Assembly (NCBI RefSeq): GCF_004006295.1 | Contig: NZ_CP026095.1 | Span: 288,001 to 325,000 of the forward strand | Reading direction: 5' to 3' | Length of the DNA: 37,000 nt | From: Peribacillus asahii | Lineage (GTDB): Bacteria; Bacillota; Bacilli; Bacillales; DSM-1321 | Shown here: positions 1 through 10,965 of the stretch, piece by piece | Position numbering within the stretch: position 1 is the stretch's first letter | How the letters are laid out: the number at the start of each line of letters is the position of its first letter | Notes under the pieces: generated by a model | The model's input: only the letters and a program-made list of their open reading frames with translations | Database searches by the model: none | What the model was told of the DNA's origin: nothing | Program-made: the position numbers and the translations under genes

Positions 1-2810
<2,810 letters not shown>

Positions 2811-2878
2811 TATTGTTTTGATAACACGCAATGCTTTCTTATTATCTAGTTTTGAAGGAACAACGTTCCTTATATTGT

Positions 2879-2993
<115 letters not shown>

Positions 2994-3000
2994 AAAATAG

Positions 3001-3035
3001 AAAAAAAGACCAGCAAACTTGCTGGTCTTTTTTTC
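3001..3035 (+). terminator. Terminator of the rrn operon
   Basis: Intrinsic terminator. AGACCAGC (3007-3014) pairs with GCTGGTCT (3021-3028), extended by the flanking A-run and T-run, with T7 after the stem. It ends the rrn transcript. Confidence 0.93.
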
Positions 3036-3176
3036 TATGCCGTTAATAAATGACTTGTTTTCATTGATAAAATGAAAATCTGGTTGATAAATCAATGAAT
3101 TTCATCGATAAAGTGGAGATGGACAGAACAAATAAGCATTCTCCCATTTACTTGATGTCTTCCTTCACAAAAAAGT

Positions 3177-3726
3177 TTAATAACTTGGAATCAGCTCTTT
3201 TTTTTCATTTATTTGGTCTAGTTTAGGCAGAGGGCGGCCTGATAAGTCAACAATAACCATAGTTGATAAGAGAGCAACATCTTCTTCTTCTTCTGTTCTT
3301 CCGATAACAGGGAGGAACCTCGCATAACTTTTAATTTATCTGATGAACAATCATACTTCGCTATTCTTCCTTATACATCAGCACAAAAGGCTTGTGCTTC
3401 TTCAAATGTTGGCCATGCTGTAAGGAGTTACCTCCGCTGTCCAGTTTCAGAAGAGCCTGCTTGAACAACGACAGGGAGGACGCTGCTCGACCGTTGCTTA
3501 AATGGTCGAGGGAAATGAGTTTACGAGCGGAATGGGAAGGTCTGTTAAATGTAGTTGATACTGTACCAATCAGCCCGATATGCTTGGGTACAGAGGAAAG
3601 GGTAAATGTTTCCGCAAGTGTGTTAACGGTTTACCACAATGGTTTTGCTGCATAACAATCTGCAGGGAGATTTATGGGAAACTTTCCGCATCCAGCTGTT
3701 TGGACTAATCGTTTAATAAAGTGAAA
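3177..3726 (-). pseudogene. Decayed LLM-class flavin-dependent monooxygenase gene
   Basis: Read on the minus strand, three frames give successive pieces of one protein family, the NtaA/SnaA/DszA-type flavin monooxygenases. In order they are: LVQTAGCGKF, a piece resembling the family's N-terminal region; GLIGTVSTTFN followed closely by LISLDHLSNGRAA; VVVQAGSSETG; TFEEAQAFCADV, a stop, then GRIAKYDCSSDKLKVMRG; and after another shift FLPVIGRTEEEED and VDLSGRPLPKLD. The order is that of the intact family. In-frame stops, at least two frameshifts and a large internal deletion (between GRAA and VVVQAGSS, where intact members have about 100 more residues) show that it is dead. The N-terminus and the C-terminal third are missing. 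Many relatives in Bacillus sit in sulfur-scavenging operons, so its place beside the sulfate operon may be meaningful, but that is inference. Confidence 0.85.
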
Positions 3727-3797
3727 GCTTAAAATATTATAAAGTGACTAATTGTATTTTTAGCGCATTTAAGAATAATGGCATGTATATTTCCCCT

Positions 3798-3847
3798 ATA
3801 AAAAAGGCCTTTACCATACACATTGAATTGTGTTGTCGTAAAGGCCT
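3798..3847 (-). terminator. Terminator-like inverted repeat, minus strand
   Basis: Perfect 10-bp arms AGGCCTTTAC (3805-3814) and GTAAAGGCCT (3838-3847), with an inner ACACA/TGTGT pairing. Read on the minus strand the stem is followed by a T-run, so it fits a terminator for a minus-strand gene that is no longer present upstream of the monooxygenase pseudogene. On the plus strand no T-run follows. Confidence 0.6.
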
Positions 3848-3988
3848 CCAGATGACTGGTGGGCATTTTCTTCCCCTGAAGAAATTATAATACCGATTGA
3901 ATTACTAGTAATATAACAATTCATTCGCCGGGAGTCAATAGTTTTTTAAATATTATGTATTTTCCACCATTAACCTGTTAAAACCTAG

Positions 3989-4016
3989 TTGACTTATTTG
4001 AAATATATGATAATAT
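3989..4016 (+). promoter_or_regulatory. Putative SigA promoter of the cysH operon
   Basis: TTGACT (3989-3994) and TAATAT (4011-4016), 16 bp apart, about 40 nt before the S-box aptamer. The position fits a transcript that includes the whole riboswitch. Assigned from consensus match and position only. Confidence 0.5.
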
Positions 4017-4054
4017 TTGAACATAAATAATATTTCTTATTTAATATAATATAT

Positions 4055-4166
4055 AACTTATTTAGAAAGATGAAGGGATAGAATACTAGTCCTATGAAGT
4101 GGAGCAACCTGTGTATATAAGGTGCTGTATTCAGAAAAAGATACACTCAGTTTGAAAGATAAGGTT
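4055..4166 (+). promoter_or_regulatory. SAM-I (S-box) riboswitch aptamer, diverged
   Basis: The conserved S-box blocks appear in the right order. CTTATTTAGA opens P1, GATGAAGGGA follows, then CCTATGAAGTGGAGCAACC, AAGGTGCT, a P4 hairpin with GTAT/ATAC arms, and GAAAGATAAG, which closes P1 (CTTAT with ATAAG). The canonical forms are CCCGATGAAACCCGGCAACC, AAGGTGCTAATTCC and GAAAGATAAG. P2 is unusually long and its lower part pairs poorly, and P3 is short, so this is a diverged copy. The B. subtilis cysH operon leader also carries an S-box. High SAM would be expected to favour termination before cysH. The first clear terminator lies about 150 nt downstream, which is far for a simple S-box switch. 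Confidence 0.82.
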
Positions 4167-4233
4167 ACAAAACCAGTCTTTCAATCGAGAAAGCTTCTTT
4201 AATTTTCTGAATTAAGTTTATTTATGAAAAACA

Positions 4234-4273
4234 TTGAATGATGTGAATTAAACAGAATAGGAACATCATTCAA
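4234..4273 (+). promoter_or_regulatory. Leader hairpin between S-box and terminator
   Basis: Perfect 11-bp arms TTGAATGATGT (4234-4244) and ACATCATTCAA (4263-4273) around an 18-nt loop. No T-run follows, so it is not a terminator. It may be part of the expression platform of the cysH leader or an RNA-stability element. Its role is unknown. Confidence 0.55.
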
Positions 4274-4312
4274 GTGGATAATTCAATATAAACAATGCTG
4301 TCTAGACAACTG

Positions 4313-4384
4313 GAGGTGTTTTAACAAGGATATTAGGGATATAGGGAGAATTATGTCTTTTTGTTAAAGCACCTCTTTCGTTTA
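4313..4384 (+). terminator. Large-loop terminator/attenuator before cysH
   Basis: GAGGTGTTTTAACAA (4313-4327) pairs along all 15 positions, one of them G-U, with TTGTTAAAGCACCTC (4361-4375), followed by TTTCGTTT. The 33-nt loop is large and itself contains AGGGAG and a short ORF. It stands directly before the cysH ribosome binding site, so read-through here would set expression of the sulfate operon. Confidence 0.75.
4353..4367 (+). CDS. Possible Cys-containing leader peptide (4 codons)
   Basis: ATG TCT TTT TGT TAA encodes Met-Ser-Phe-Cys and lies in the loop of the terminator before cysH. AGGGAG (4343-4348) stands 4 nt upstream as a possible ribosome binding site. The Cys codon and the stop overlap the 3' arm of the hairpin, so a ribosome stalled at UGU would block the terminator. 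The ORF is very short and could be chance. It is listed because the codon matches the end product of the operon. Confidence 0.25.
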   Translation: MSFC

Positions 4385-4404
4385 AATAAAAAGGACGTGA
4401 TCAG

Positions 4405-5106
4405 ATGTTAACATATGAAAATTGGCAGGAGCCGACTATCGAATTTGAACTTGATGAAACATATAAGGCGGCGTTGAACGTCTTGAAATGGAGCTACGAA
4501 CAGTATGGAGAAGAGATTGTCTATGCTTGTAGCTTCGGGATTGAAGGTATTGTTTTAGTAGATTTGATTTCTAAAGTAAAGCCGAATGCGACGATTGTTT
4601 TTCTAGATACAGATGTTCATTTTAAAGAAACATACGAAACAATTGAACGTGTGAAGGAGAAGTACCCAAGTTTAAATATTGTTATGAAGAAGCCGAAGTT
4701 AACCCTAGAGGAGCAGGCCTCGGAATTTGGCGATAAATTGTGGGAGAGCAATCCTAATCAGTGTTGTCAAATACGAAAGTTGGTTCCCCTGAATGAAGTA
4801 TTATCCGACTCTAAGGCTTGGATTTCTGGCTTGCGCCGCGAACAATCTGAAACAAGAAAGCATGTTCAATATATTAATCGCGATGATAAGTTCCAATCGG
4901 TGAAAATTTGCCCGCTTATTCATTGGACGTGGAAAGATGTATGGCGCTATGTTCATAAGAATGATTTGCCTTACAATCCTCTTCATGATCAAGGATATCC
5001 AAGCATAGGTTGTTCCCATTGCACTGCACCAGCGTTTAATGCAGATGACCTGCGTTCTGGTAGATGGCAAGGGCAAGGGAAAACAGAATGTGGATTACAC
5101 GGATAA
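4405..5106 (+). CDS. cysH: Phosphoadenylyl/adenylyl-sulfate reductase CysH
   Basis: A 233-aa cytoplasmic enzyme that reduces activated sulfate (PAPS or APS) to sulfite. Visible features are the ATP-pyrophosphatase-like fold with CSFGIEG near residue 42, FLDTDVHF near 66, the paired Cys120-Cys121 (NQCCQIRK), GCSHC with Cys203 and Cys206, and the C-terminal catalytic TECGLH (Cys229). The CC plus CxxC set binds a 4Fe-4S cluster and is typical of the Bacillus/plant APS-reductase class. This class may use APS as well as PAPS, so substrate choice cannot be fixed by sequence. The start has AAAGGAC 8 nt upstream. It is the first gene of the operon, 12 nt before cysP, downstream of the S-box leader. 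Confidence 0.95.
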   Translation: MLTYENWQEPTIEFELDETYKAALNVLKWSYEQYGEEIVYACSFGIEGIVLVDLISKVKPNATIVFLDTDVHFKETYETIERVKEKYPSLNIVMKKPKLTLEEQASEFGDKLWESNPNQCCQIRKLVPLNEVLSDSKAWISGLRREQSETRKHVQYINRDDKFQSVKICPLIHWTWKDVWRYVHKNDLPYNPLHDQGYPSIGCSHCTAPAFNADDLRSGRWQGQGKTECGLHG

Positions 5107-5118
5107 AGGATTCGCTAT

Positions 5119-6183
5119 ATGCTTGAATATATAGCAATAGCCATTAGTTTATTTTTTGCAATGAATATTGGAGCCAGCGGGGCTGCAGCCTCGATGGGGG
5201 TTGCTTATGGGGCAGGTGCAGTCTCAAAAGCACGCTATGCTTTACTAATTTGTGCGCTTGGTGTTTTTGCAGGAGCAGTATTAGGCGGTGGAGAAGTCGT
5301 AAAAACGATTAGCTCCGGGATTGTTCCGCAAGATATAATCAATGTCAAGATTGTCGTCATTATTTTAGTATCTGCTACAAGCTCGTTGTTTTTTGCCAAT
5401 CTTCTTGGTATTCCTTTATCAACGAGTGAAGTAACGGTTGGCGCCGTTGTAGGGGTTGGGATTGCTTACCAAGTACTGTTTGTTAAATCGCTGTTAGTGA
5501 TTATGATGTTTTGGGTGCTGGTGCCAATCGTAGCCTTCGGCGCGGCTTGGTTATTTGGTAAATTGCTATGTATCGTTCAGCAAAAAGGCTATTTACAAGA
5601 TCGCCCTTGGTTAACGGTTATTTTAATTCTTGCCGGTTTCCTTGAAGCTTTCTCGGCTGGTATGAACAATGTGGCTAACGCAGTAGGCCCGCTTGTAGGT
5701 GCGGGGATGATCTCTGTGACAAAAGGAATATGGATTGGCGGGGCATTTGTAGCCATCGGGGCCATTTTCCTTGGAAAACGAGTTTTGGAAACAAACGGAA
5801 AGAAAATCACAAAATTCTCAAAACCAGAGGGGATTTTAATTTCCGGAACAGGTGCAGTCCTAGTTGGTATTAGCTCCATCTTTGGCTTACCTGTCCCGCT
5901 TACTCAAGTCACTTCCGCAGCGATTATTGGTCTTGGGGTAGCGAAAAATGGTAAAGAGCTTTTTCAGAAGAATATTGTAAAGAAAATTGTTAGAATTTGG
6001 GTTGTTTCTCCTATATTTTCATTGGCTATTTCTTATTTTTTAGTTAAGCTCTTTTTAGAAAGCGATTTGTATTCCGTTATTGTGCTGCTAAGCGTTATGG
6101 TAGGTACATTGGTAGCGATTAGCTTAATGAAAGCAATGCGAGAAGAAGAGCAAGCGATACATGAAGAAGGCGGAGGAATTTAA
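5119..6183 (+). CDS. cysP: Sulfate permease CysP (PiT family)
   Basis: A 354-aa integral membrane protein of the inorganic phosphate transporter (PiT) family. The family signature occurs twice, as [19 protein letters not shown] near residue 16 and as [18 protein letters not shown] near 182, which is the inverted repeat expected of PiT carriers. About ten hydrophobic segments are seen. In B. subtilis the protein encoded at this place in the cysH operon takes up sulfate, and the same role is inferred here from context; sequence alone would not separate it from a phosphate carrier. AAAGGATTC precedes the ATG. It lies between cysH and sat, with a 43-nt gap to sat. Confidence 0.9.
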   Translation: MLEYIAIAISLFFAMNIGASGAAASMGVAYGAGAVSKARYALLICALGVFAGAVLGGGEVVKTISSGIVPQDIINVKIVVIILVSATSSLFFANLLGIPLSTSEVTVGAVVGVGIAYQVLFVKSLLVIMMFWVLVPIVAFGAAWLFGKLLCIVQQKGYLQDRPWLTVILILAGFLEAFSAGMNNVANAVGPLVGAGMISVTKGIWIGGAFVAIGAIFLGKRVLETNGKKITKFSKPEGILISGTGAVLVGISSIFGLPVPLTQVTSAAIIGLGVAKNGKELFQKNIVKKIVRIWVVSPIFSLAISYFLVKLFLESDLYSVIVLLSVMVGTLVAISLMKAMREEEQAIHEEGGGI

Positions 6184-6226
6184 CCTTAAAACCGAGTATA
6201 ATTGTCTAATTAGGAGGATAAAAATT

Positions 6227-7366
6227 ATGAGTTTACAACCACATGGAGGAGTATTAATCCAAGCTTATCATCCAGAAACATCTCTTCAAGGAATTGATAG
6301 AGAAATAGAAATCGATGCGATTGCTTTAAGTGATCTTGAATTGATTGGAATTGGCGGGTACAGCCCAATTGATGGTTTCTTATCGAAAGCAGATTATGAG
6401 AATGTTGTAGAAAATATGCGATTAGCTTCTGGAACAGCTTGGAGCATTCCGATTACGTTGCCGGTTTTAAAAGAAGTGGCAAGCGATTTGCAAGTAGGAG
6501 AAAAGGCTAAACTTAGCTATCAAGGTGAAGTATACGGCTTGATTCAAGTAGAAGATATTTATGAGCCGGATAAAGAAAGAGAAGCATTATTAGTGTATGG
6601 CACAACTGATTTAGAGCATCCAGGTGTTAAAAAGTTACATGAACGCCCTGAATTATATGTTGGCGGTAAAATTACATTAGTGAAAAGACCAGAAAAAACA
6701 TTTGCAGAATATACATTCGATCCAATCGAAACAAGAGAAATTTTCAAGGAAAAAGGCTGGAAAACAATTGTTGGTTTCCAAACGAGAAACCCGGTTCATA
6801 GAGCACATGAATACATTCAAAAAGCAGCTTTAGAAACAGTTGACGGTCTATTTTTAAATCCTTTAGTTGGTGAAACAAAATCAGATGATATTTCTGCAGC
6901 TATTCGAATGGAAAGCTATGAAGTGCTTCTATCAAACTATTATCCTGAAAGTCGTGTTCAATTAGGTGTATTTCCTGCAGCGATGAGATATGCAGGTCCA
7001 AGAGAGGCAATTTTCCATGCGCTTGTTCGTAAAAACTACGGTTGTACGCATTTTATCGTAGGTCGCGATCATGCAGGTGTTGGCGATTACTATGGAACAT
7101 ATGATGCTCAGAAGCTATTTGATCAATTTGAGGAAGAAGAGCTAGGCATTAAACCAATGAAGTTCGAGCACAGCTTCTATTGCAGTAAATGTGAAGGAAT
7201 GGCGACAACGAAAACATGTCCACATGACAGCTCATCACATATTATCCTGTCTGGAACGAAGGTTAGACAAATGCTTCGCAGTGGAGAAGTTCCACCAAGT
7301 ACATTTAGCCGACCTGAAGTCGTTGAAGTATTAATTAAAGGGCTTAAACAAGAAGTTCTTTCATAA
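6227..7366 (+). CDS. sat: Sulfate adenylyltransferase (ATP sulfurylase) Sat
   Basis: A 379-aa homo-oligomeric ATP sulfurylase: sulfate + ATP gives APS + PPi, the first step of assimilation. Motifs are [14 protein letters not shown] (substrate and ATP binding), [12 protein letters not shown] and a C-terminal [24 protein letters not shown] and a CPHDSSSHI segment supply Cys/His residues as in bacterial Sat proteins. The start chosen is MSLQPHGG, with AGGAGG (6212-6217) 9 nt upstream; the frame is open further upstream, into the end of cysP, but without a better ribosome binding site. A terminator hairpin follows it, so expression of the distal genes may be reduced or reinitiated. Confidence 0.95.
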   Translation: MSLQPHGGVLIQAYHPETSLQGIDREIEIDAIALSDLELIGIGGYSPIDGFLSKADYENVVENMRLASGTAWSIPITLPVLKEVASDLQVGEKAKLSYQGEVYGLIQVEDIYEPDKEREALLVYGTTDLEHPGVKKLHERPELYVGGKITLVKRPEKTFAEYTFDPIETREIFKEKGWKTIVGFQTRNPVHRAHEYIQKAALETVDGLFLNPLVGETKSDDISAAIRMESYEVLLSNYYPESRVQLGVFPAAMRYAGPREAIFHALVRKNYGCTHFIVGRDHAGVGDYYGTYDAQKLFDQFEEEELGIKPMKFEHSFYCSKCEGMATTKTCPHDSSSHIILSGTKVRQMLRSGEVPPSTFSRPEVVEVLIKGLKQEVLS

Positions 7367-7412
7367 GGAGTTTGGTTAAACAATCTTTTCAATAAAATGA
7401 TTGTTAGCTCAT

Positions 7413-7447
7413 TCTAGCTCTGGTTTCATGAAACCAGAGCTACTTTT
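7413..7447 (+). terminator. Terminator inside the operon, after sat
   Basis: AGCTCTGGTTTC pairs with GAAACCAGAGCT around ATGA-type loop bases and is followed by ACTTTT. It splits cysH-cysP-sat from cysC-sumT-sirB. The gap then has TATAAT at 7501-7506 without a convincing -35 box, so a secondary promoter for cysC is possible but not shown. Confidence 0.75.
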
Positions 7448-7533
7448 CAACATAGCTGAAAGTTTTTTGAAATGACGTCTTTATACAAAATAATAATTTT
7501 TATAATAGGACCGATAAGGAAGGGGTAATTCAA

Positions 7534-8127
7534 TTGAGTACAAATATCGTTTGGCATGAAGCATCTATTTCTAAGGATGAAAGAAGAAAACAAAATAAGC
7601 ATCAAAGTTTTATTCTTTGGTTTACAGGATTGTCTGCATCTGGGAAATCATCTGTAGCAAATGCGTTTGCAAGAACATTATTTGAACGAGGAAATCAAGC
7701 ATTTGTGCTAGATGGTGATAACGTTCGTCATGGCTTGAATAAAGATTTAGGATTTAATGAGGATGATCGTAAAGAAAACATTAGACGAATTGGTGAAGTT
7801 TCGAAGCTGTTCGTGGAGAGCGGCCAAATTGTTTTAACGGCTTTTATTTCGCCATATCGTGCTGATCGTGATCTTGTTAGGGAATTAGTGGAAGAAAATG
7901 AGTTTTTAGAAGTGTACATTAAGTGTTCCGTTGAAGCATGTGAGAAGCGAGATCCAAAAGGGCTTTATAAAAAAGCGCGTAATGAAGAAATTAAAAACTT
8001 CACAGGTATTAGTGCACCGTATGAGGAGCCAGAAAACCCTGAAATTGTACTAGATACAGAACGTTACACAATTGACGAATGTGTTGAACAATTAACAAAT
8101 ATTTTGACAGAAAAAGGTTTAATATAA
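7534..8127 (+). CDS. cysC: Adenylyl-sulfate kinase CysC
   Basis: A 197-aa APS kinase that makes PAPS from APS and ATP. It has the P-loop GLSASGKSS (residues 32-40), [16 protein letters not shown], the ENIRRIGEV segment and [10 protein letters not shown], all family signatures, and full family length. The start is a TTG at 7534 after AAGGAAGGGG. Its presence beside an APS-reductase-type CysH suggests that both APS and PAPS routes, or PAPS for sulfotransferases, are served. It is preceded by a 167-nt gap holding a terminator and followed after 70 nt by sumT. Confidence 0.95.
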   Translation: MSTNIVWHEASISKDERRKQNKHQSFILWFTGLSASGKSSVANAFARTLFERGNQAFVLDGDNVRHGLNKDLGFNEDDRKENIRRIGEVSKLFVESGQIVLTAFISPYRADRDLVRELVEENEFLEVYIKCSVEACEKRDPKGLYKKARNEEIKNFTGISAPYEEPENPEIVLDTERYTIDECVEQLTNILTEKGLI

Positions 8128-8197
8128 TAAGAGTGCTCTTTTTAGGGCATCGGTAAAAATAAGGAAATCATCATCAATGAATAAGGGGAACACAAAC

Positions 8198-8974
8198 ATG
8201 GCGAAAGTATATTTAGTAGGTGCAGGGCCTGGTGATCCAGAATTGATTACGTTAAAAGCAATCAAATGTATACAGCAGGCGGATGTTATTTTATACGATC
8301 GCCTTGTCAATAAGGAACTGCTTTCTTATGCAAAAACAGGCGCAGAACTTATTTATTGCGGTAAGCAGCCAGACCATCACGCAATGACACAAGAAACAAT
8401 TCATCATTTTTTAATTCGTTATGCGAAGAGCGGAAAGATTGTGACGAGATTAAAAGGTGGCGATCCTTTCGTTTTTGGTCGAGGTGGAGAAGAAGCAGAA
8501 GAGCTTGTAAAGGAGAATATTCCATTTGAAATTGTCCCGGGAATCACTTCTGGCATCGCTGCTTCCGCTTATGCCGGTATTCCTGTTACGCATAGGGATG
8601 TCAGTTCAAGTGTAGCCTTTGTTACGGGTCATCATAAAAATGATAGACAAGAAAATGAAAAGTGGGAAAGTTTAGCTAAGGGAATTGATACATTAGCGAT
8701 TTATATGGGAGTAAGCAATCTTCCTTATATTCGCGAACAACTTTTGAAACATGGGAAGAGTGAAGATACCCCAATTGCTCTTGTTCATTGGGGGACAACG
8801 GATATTCAAAAAACGGTGACGGGAACGCTTGCGACTATTGTAGATATTGTCCGTGAAGAACAAATTGAAAATCCGAGCATGATTATTATCGGTGAAGTCG
8901 TACGCTACAGAGAAAAACTAAAGTGGTTCAAGGAGAATATCCAAACTTTATCACCAATCAGCGAGGCGTTGTAA
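8198..8974 (+). CDS. sumT: Uroporphyrinogen-III C-methyltransferase SumT
   Basis: A 258-aa SAM-dependent enzyme that methylates uroporphyrinogen III at C-2 and C-7 to precorrin-2, the branch point to siroheme (cofactor of sulfite reductase) and cobalamin. Motifs are VGAGPGDPELIT at the N-terminus, RLKGGDPFVFGRGGEE, VPGITSG and a C-terminal NPSMIIIGEVV. The start used is MAKVYLVGAG with AAGGGGAA upstream. A start 21 nt earlier (8177) is open but has no good ribosome binding site. It corresponds to YlnD of B. subtilis. Its stop codon abuts the ATG of sirB, which indicates translational coupling. Confidence 0.95.
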   Translation: MAKVYLVGAGPGDPELITLKAIKCIQQADVILYDRLVNKELLSYAKTGAELIYCGKQPDHHAMTQETIHHFLIRYAKSGKIVTRLKGGDPFVFGRGGEEAEELVKENIPFEIVPGITSGIAASAYAGIPVTHRDVSSSVAFVTGHHKNDRQENEKWESLAKGIDTLAIYMGVSNLPYIREQLLKHGKSEDTPIALVHWGTTDIQKTVTGTLATIVDIVREEQIENPSMIIIGEVVRYREKLKWFKENIQTLSPISEAL

Positions 8975-9760
8975 ATGAAACAGGCAGTGCTATATGTATG
9001 TCACGGAAGCAGGGTCAAAAAAGCTTGTGAGGAAGCGATTGCCTTTCTCTCCCGTTGTCAGAAACATGTGGAGGCAGAGATTCAAGAAGTATGTTTTCTT
9101 GAGCTTGCCTCTCCTTCTATTGAAGAAGGATTTTCATCTTGTGTCCAACAGGGGGCCACACATATAGCTGTCGTACCTCTTTTACTGCTGACAGCGGTAC
9201 ATGCAAAATATGATATTCCACTTGAGCTAGAAAAGGTATCTCAGCAGTATCCTGGGGTTCAAGTGACTTATGGTAAACCGATTGGTGTGCATGAGAAAAT
9301 GGCTGAAAGTGTAGTGGAAAGAGTGTTGGAACAAAATGAGGGGTATCCGGATTCTTCTGTGATTGTGTTAATTGGAAGAGGAAGTTCAGATCCGGATGTT
9401 GTAAAGGATTTAGAATCCATTGGAGAGTTGGTCAAGAAGCACTCTCATATAGAGGATGTTAGAATATGTTATTTGGTAGCAGCAGAACCGAAGTTTGAAG
9501 ATATGCTTGCCGAACTGACGCTGTTGAAAAATCGGTCTATTTTTCTCGTACCTTACTTATTATTTACTGGAGTGCTCATGAAAAAAATTGAGAGTCAAGT
9601 ACAACTTGCACAAGAAGAGAATAATAATATTAGGTTATGCCGCTACTTAGGATATGATTCGAAAGTAGAGGAAGTATTCACAGAACGAGTACTAGAAGCC
9701 ATGAGAAATACAGATTCAAGCTATACATTCAATGGACAGTATAAGGGGATTATGGAATAG
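8975..9760 (+). CDS. sirB: Sirohydrochlorin ferrochelatase SirB
   Basis: A 261-aa CbiX/SirB-type chelatase that inserts Fe2+ into sirohydrochlorin to form siroheme. It has the N-terminal catalytic CHGSR (His10) and a second, degenerate half with VIVLIGRGSSDPD near residue 130, giving the usual two tandem CbiX-like domains. The N-terminal VVPLLLLTAVHAKYDIP and C-terminal FLVPYLLFTGVLMKK segments match each other. It starts directly at the sumT stop. In B. subtilis sirC (precorrin-2 dehydrogenase, ylnF) follows; here a hairpin and an unrelated recombinase come next. Insertion of Co2+ instead of Fe2+ cannot be excluded, but context favours siroheme. Confidence 0.92.
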   Translation: MKQAVLYVCHGSRVKKACEEAIAFLSRCQKHVEAEIQEVCFLELASPSIEEGFSSCVQQGATHIAVVPLLLLTAVHAKYDIPLELEKVSQQYPGVQVTYGKPIGVHEKMAESVVERVLEQNEGYPDSSVIVLIGRGSSDPDVVKDLESIGELVKKHSHIEDVRICYLVAAEPKFEDMLAELTLLKNRSIFLVPYLLFTGVLMKKIESQVQLAQEENNNIRLCRYLGYDSKVEEVFTERVLEAMRNTDSSYTFNGQYKGIME

Positions 9761-9762
9761 GT

Positions 9763-9798
9763 GAAGTGTATCTTTCTTTGGAAAGATACACTTCAAAC
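9763..9798 (+). terminator. Perfect hairpin ending the sulfate operon
   Basis: GAAGTGTATCTTTC (9763-9776), loop TTTG, then the exact complement (9781-9794). There is no T-run (AAACAACGG follows), so it is a weak intrinsic terminator or a 3'-end stabilising hairpin. Confidence 0.6.
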
Positions 9799-9873
9799 AA
9801 CGGTATTTTCGCCTTCTGGAAAAATGTATGTTAAAATAATGCTAATTCTGTATTTGCCATTGGGGGATTAGCG

Positions 9874-10722
9874 ATGGATTCTACTAAAGAAGCAGTGATA
9901 CTCTCGTTTGCTGAATGGCTGCGTAGTCAAGGTAAATCGGAGAATACAATTAAAACATATACTGGTGTTCTTTCGCAATTTTATGAGTATAGTAAAATGA
10001 AAGTAGAGTCAGTAGAGACAGAACATATACAAATGTATCTCGACTTTTTAGAAAATTCCAAGAAAAGTTCAGGCACTATTGAAAAACATTATATGGCATT
10101 ATCTGTTTTTTATAAATACCTTGGTAAACCGCAGGTAATGCTGTCTGTGGAGCGGAGAGTAAATGAAGCGAAGCAAGAAGCTCCTGATTCTTTACGTGAT
10201 GAGGAACAAGCGGCTTTATTAAAAATGGTGGTAGCAGAAGGGAATTTACGCAATATTACGATTGTCTATCTGTTGTTACATACCGGTATTCGTGTTTCAG
10301 AATTATGTGATTTAGACTGCGAAGACATTGTGGTAGAAAGTAATAAGTGGTATATCCAGGTGCGGAATGCGAAGAGAAAGATCGATCGAACAGTACCGCT
10401 AACAGATGCAGCTCAAGCGCATTTGAAAAATTATCTCGATTCATTAAAAGAACAAGCAGAGCCTTTATTCATCTCAAGTTATAATCAAAGGATGACACCG
10501 CGTTCTGTGCAGTATCTTTTGAAAAAATATAATGTACATCCGCATAAATTACGTCATACATTTTGCCAAAGGTTAATTGATAATGGAGTGGATGTGCTTA
10601 CCGTTTCAAAATTAGCTGGACATAAAGATTTAAATATGGCAAAGCGCTATGTAAGAGTAAAAGATGATTCGTTTGTCGATGCGATTGACCAAGTGTTTAA
10701 TCATGATAAGAATGGAAGCTGA
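9874..10722 (+). CDS. Orphan XerC/D-like tyrosine recombinase
   Basis: A 282-aa site-specific recombinase. Residues 1-90 form the SAM-like core-binding domain and 100-275 the catalytic domain. The catalytic set is complete: Arg140 (TGIRVSEL), a Lys in the NAKRKIDRTVPL beta-hairpin, His234-x2-Arg237 (PHKLRHTF), His260 (LAGHKD) and the nucleophile Tyr269 (AKRYV). GGGGG precedes the ATG. It has the length of XerC/XerD, but the neighbourhood (sulfate operon before, methyltransferase after) is not that of either, and no excisionase, phage gene or transposon partner is nearby. It replaces the place where sirC is expected. It may be a remnant of a mobile element or a stand-alone recombinase; the target site is unknown. 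Confidence 0.88.
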   Translation: MDSTKEAVILSFAEWLRSQGKSENTIKTYTGVLSQFYEYSKMKVESVETEHIQMYLDFLENSKKSSGTIEKHYMALSVFYKYLGKPQVMLSVERRVNEAKQEAPDSLRDEEQAALLKMVVAEGNLRNITIVYLLLHTGIRVSELCDLDCEDIVVESNKWYIQVRNAKRKIDRTVPLTDAAQAHLKNYLDSLKEQAEPLFISSYNQRMTPRSVQYLLKKYNVHPHKLRHTFCQRLIDNGVDVLTVSKLAGHKDLNMAKRYVRVKDDSFVDAIDQVFNHDKNGS

Positions 10723-10757
10723 TTGGTAGCAAGCTCTGTTATAAGATGAAGATATTC

Positions 10758-10790
10758 AAGACGAAATCTTATTAGGTTTTGTCTTTTTTT
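10758..10790 (+). terminator. Terminator after the recombinase gene
   Basis: AAGACGAAATC pairs with GGTTTTGTCTT, several pairs being G-U, around TTATTA, followed by T7. It ends the recombinase transcript. Confidence 0.75.
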
Positions 10791-10914
10791 GTACTCGGCT
10801 ATGTCATATGATACTGTGGCTTGTTGATTCACTTCGTGTGAGCCTACGGTTTAGCATAGCCTTGTACTTAAGAAAGTATACAATCAGAAGAGGATGAATA
10901 CGTCTTAAATGGGG

Positions 10915-10940
10915 GCAGGGGGAGAGCTCTCTCCCCCTGC
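10915..10940. repeat. 26-bp perfect GC-rich palindrome
   Basis: The half-site GCAGGGGGAGAGC is followed at once by its exact complement. It lies between the converging recombinase and methyltransferase genes and stands out by GC content. No T-run follows on either strand. It may act as a bidirectional hairpin for the two genes, or be a protein-binding or recombination site; only the symmetry is seen. Confidence 0.7.
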
Positions 10941-10965
10941 TAGCCTAAAATGTATTTTGAGTTTG

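Noticed and set aside
3050..3115. Repeated TGATAAA words as a CRISPR or iteron-like array
   Set aside because: Only three short copies with irregular spacing in AT-rich sequence; no arms or spacers of constant length.
3392..3655. 87-aa plus-strand ORF in the gene-poor region
   Set aside because: The opposite strand carries recognisable monooxygenase fragments over the same stretch; the plus-strand frame is their shadow.
9874..10722. Recombinase as sign of a prophage or integrative element
   Set aside because: No tRNA, phage, conjugation or excisionase genes and no flanking direct repeats were seen nearby.
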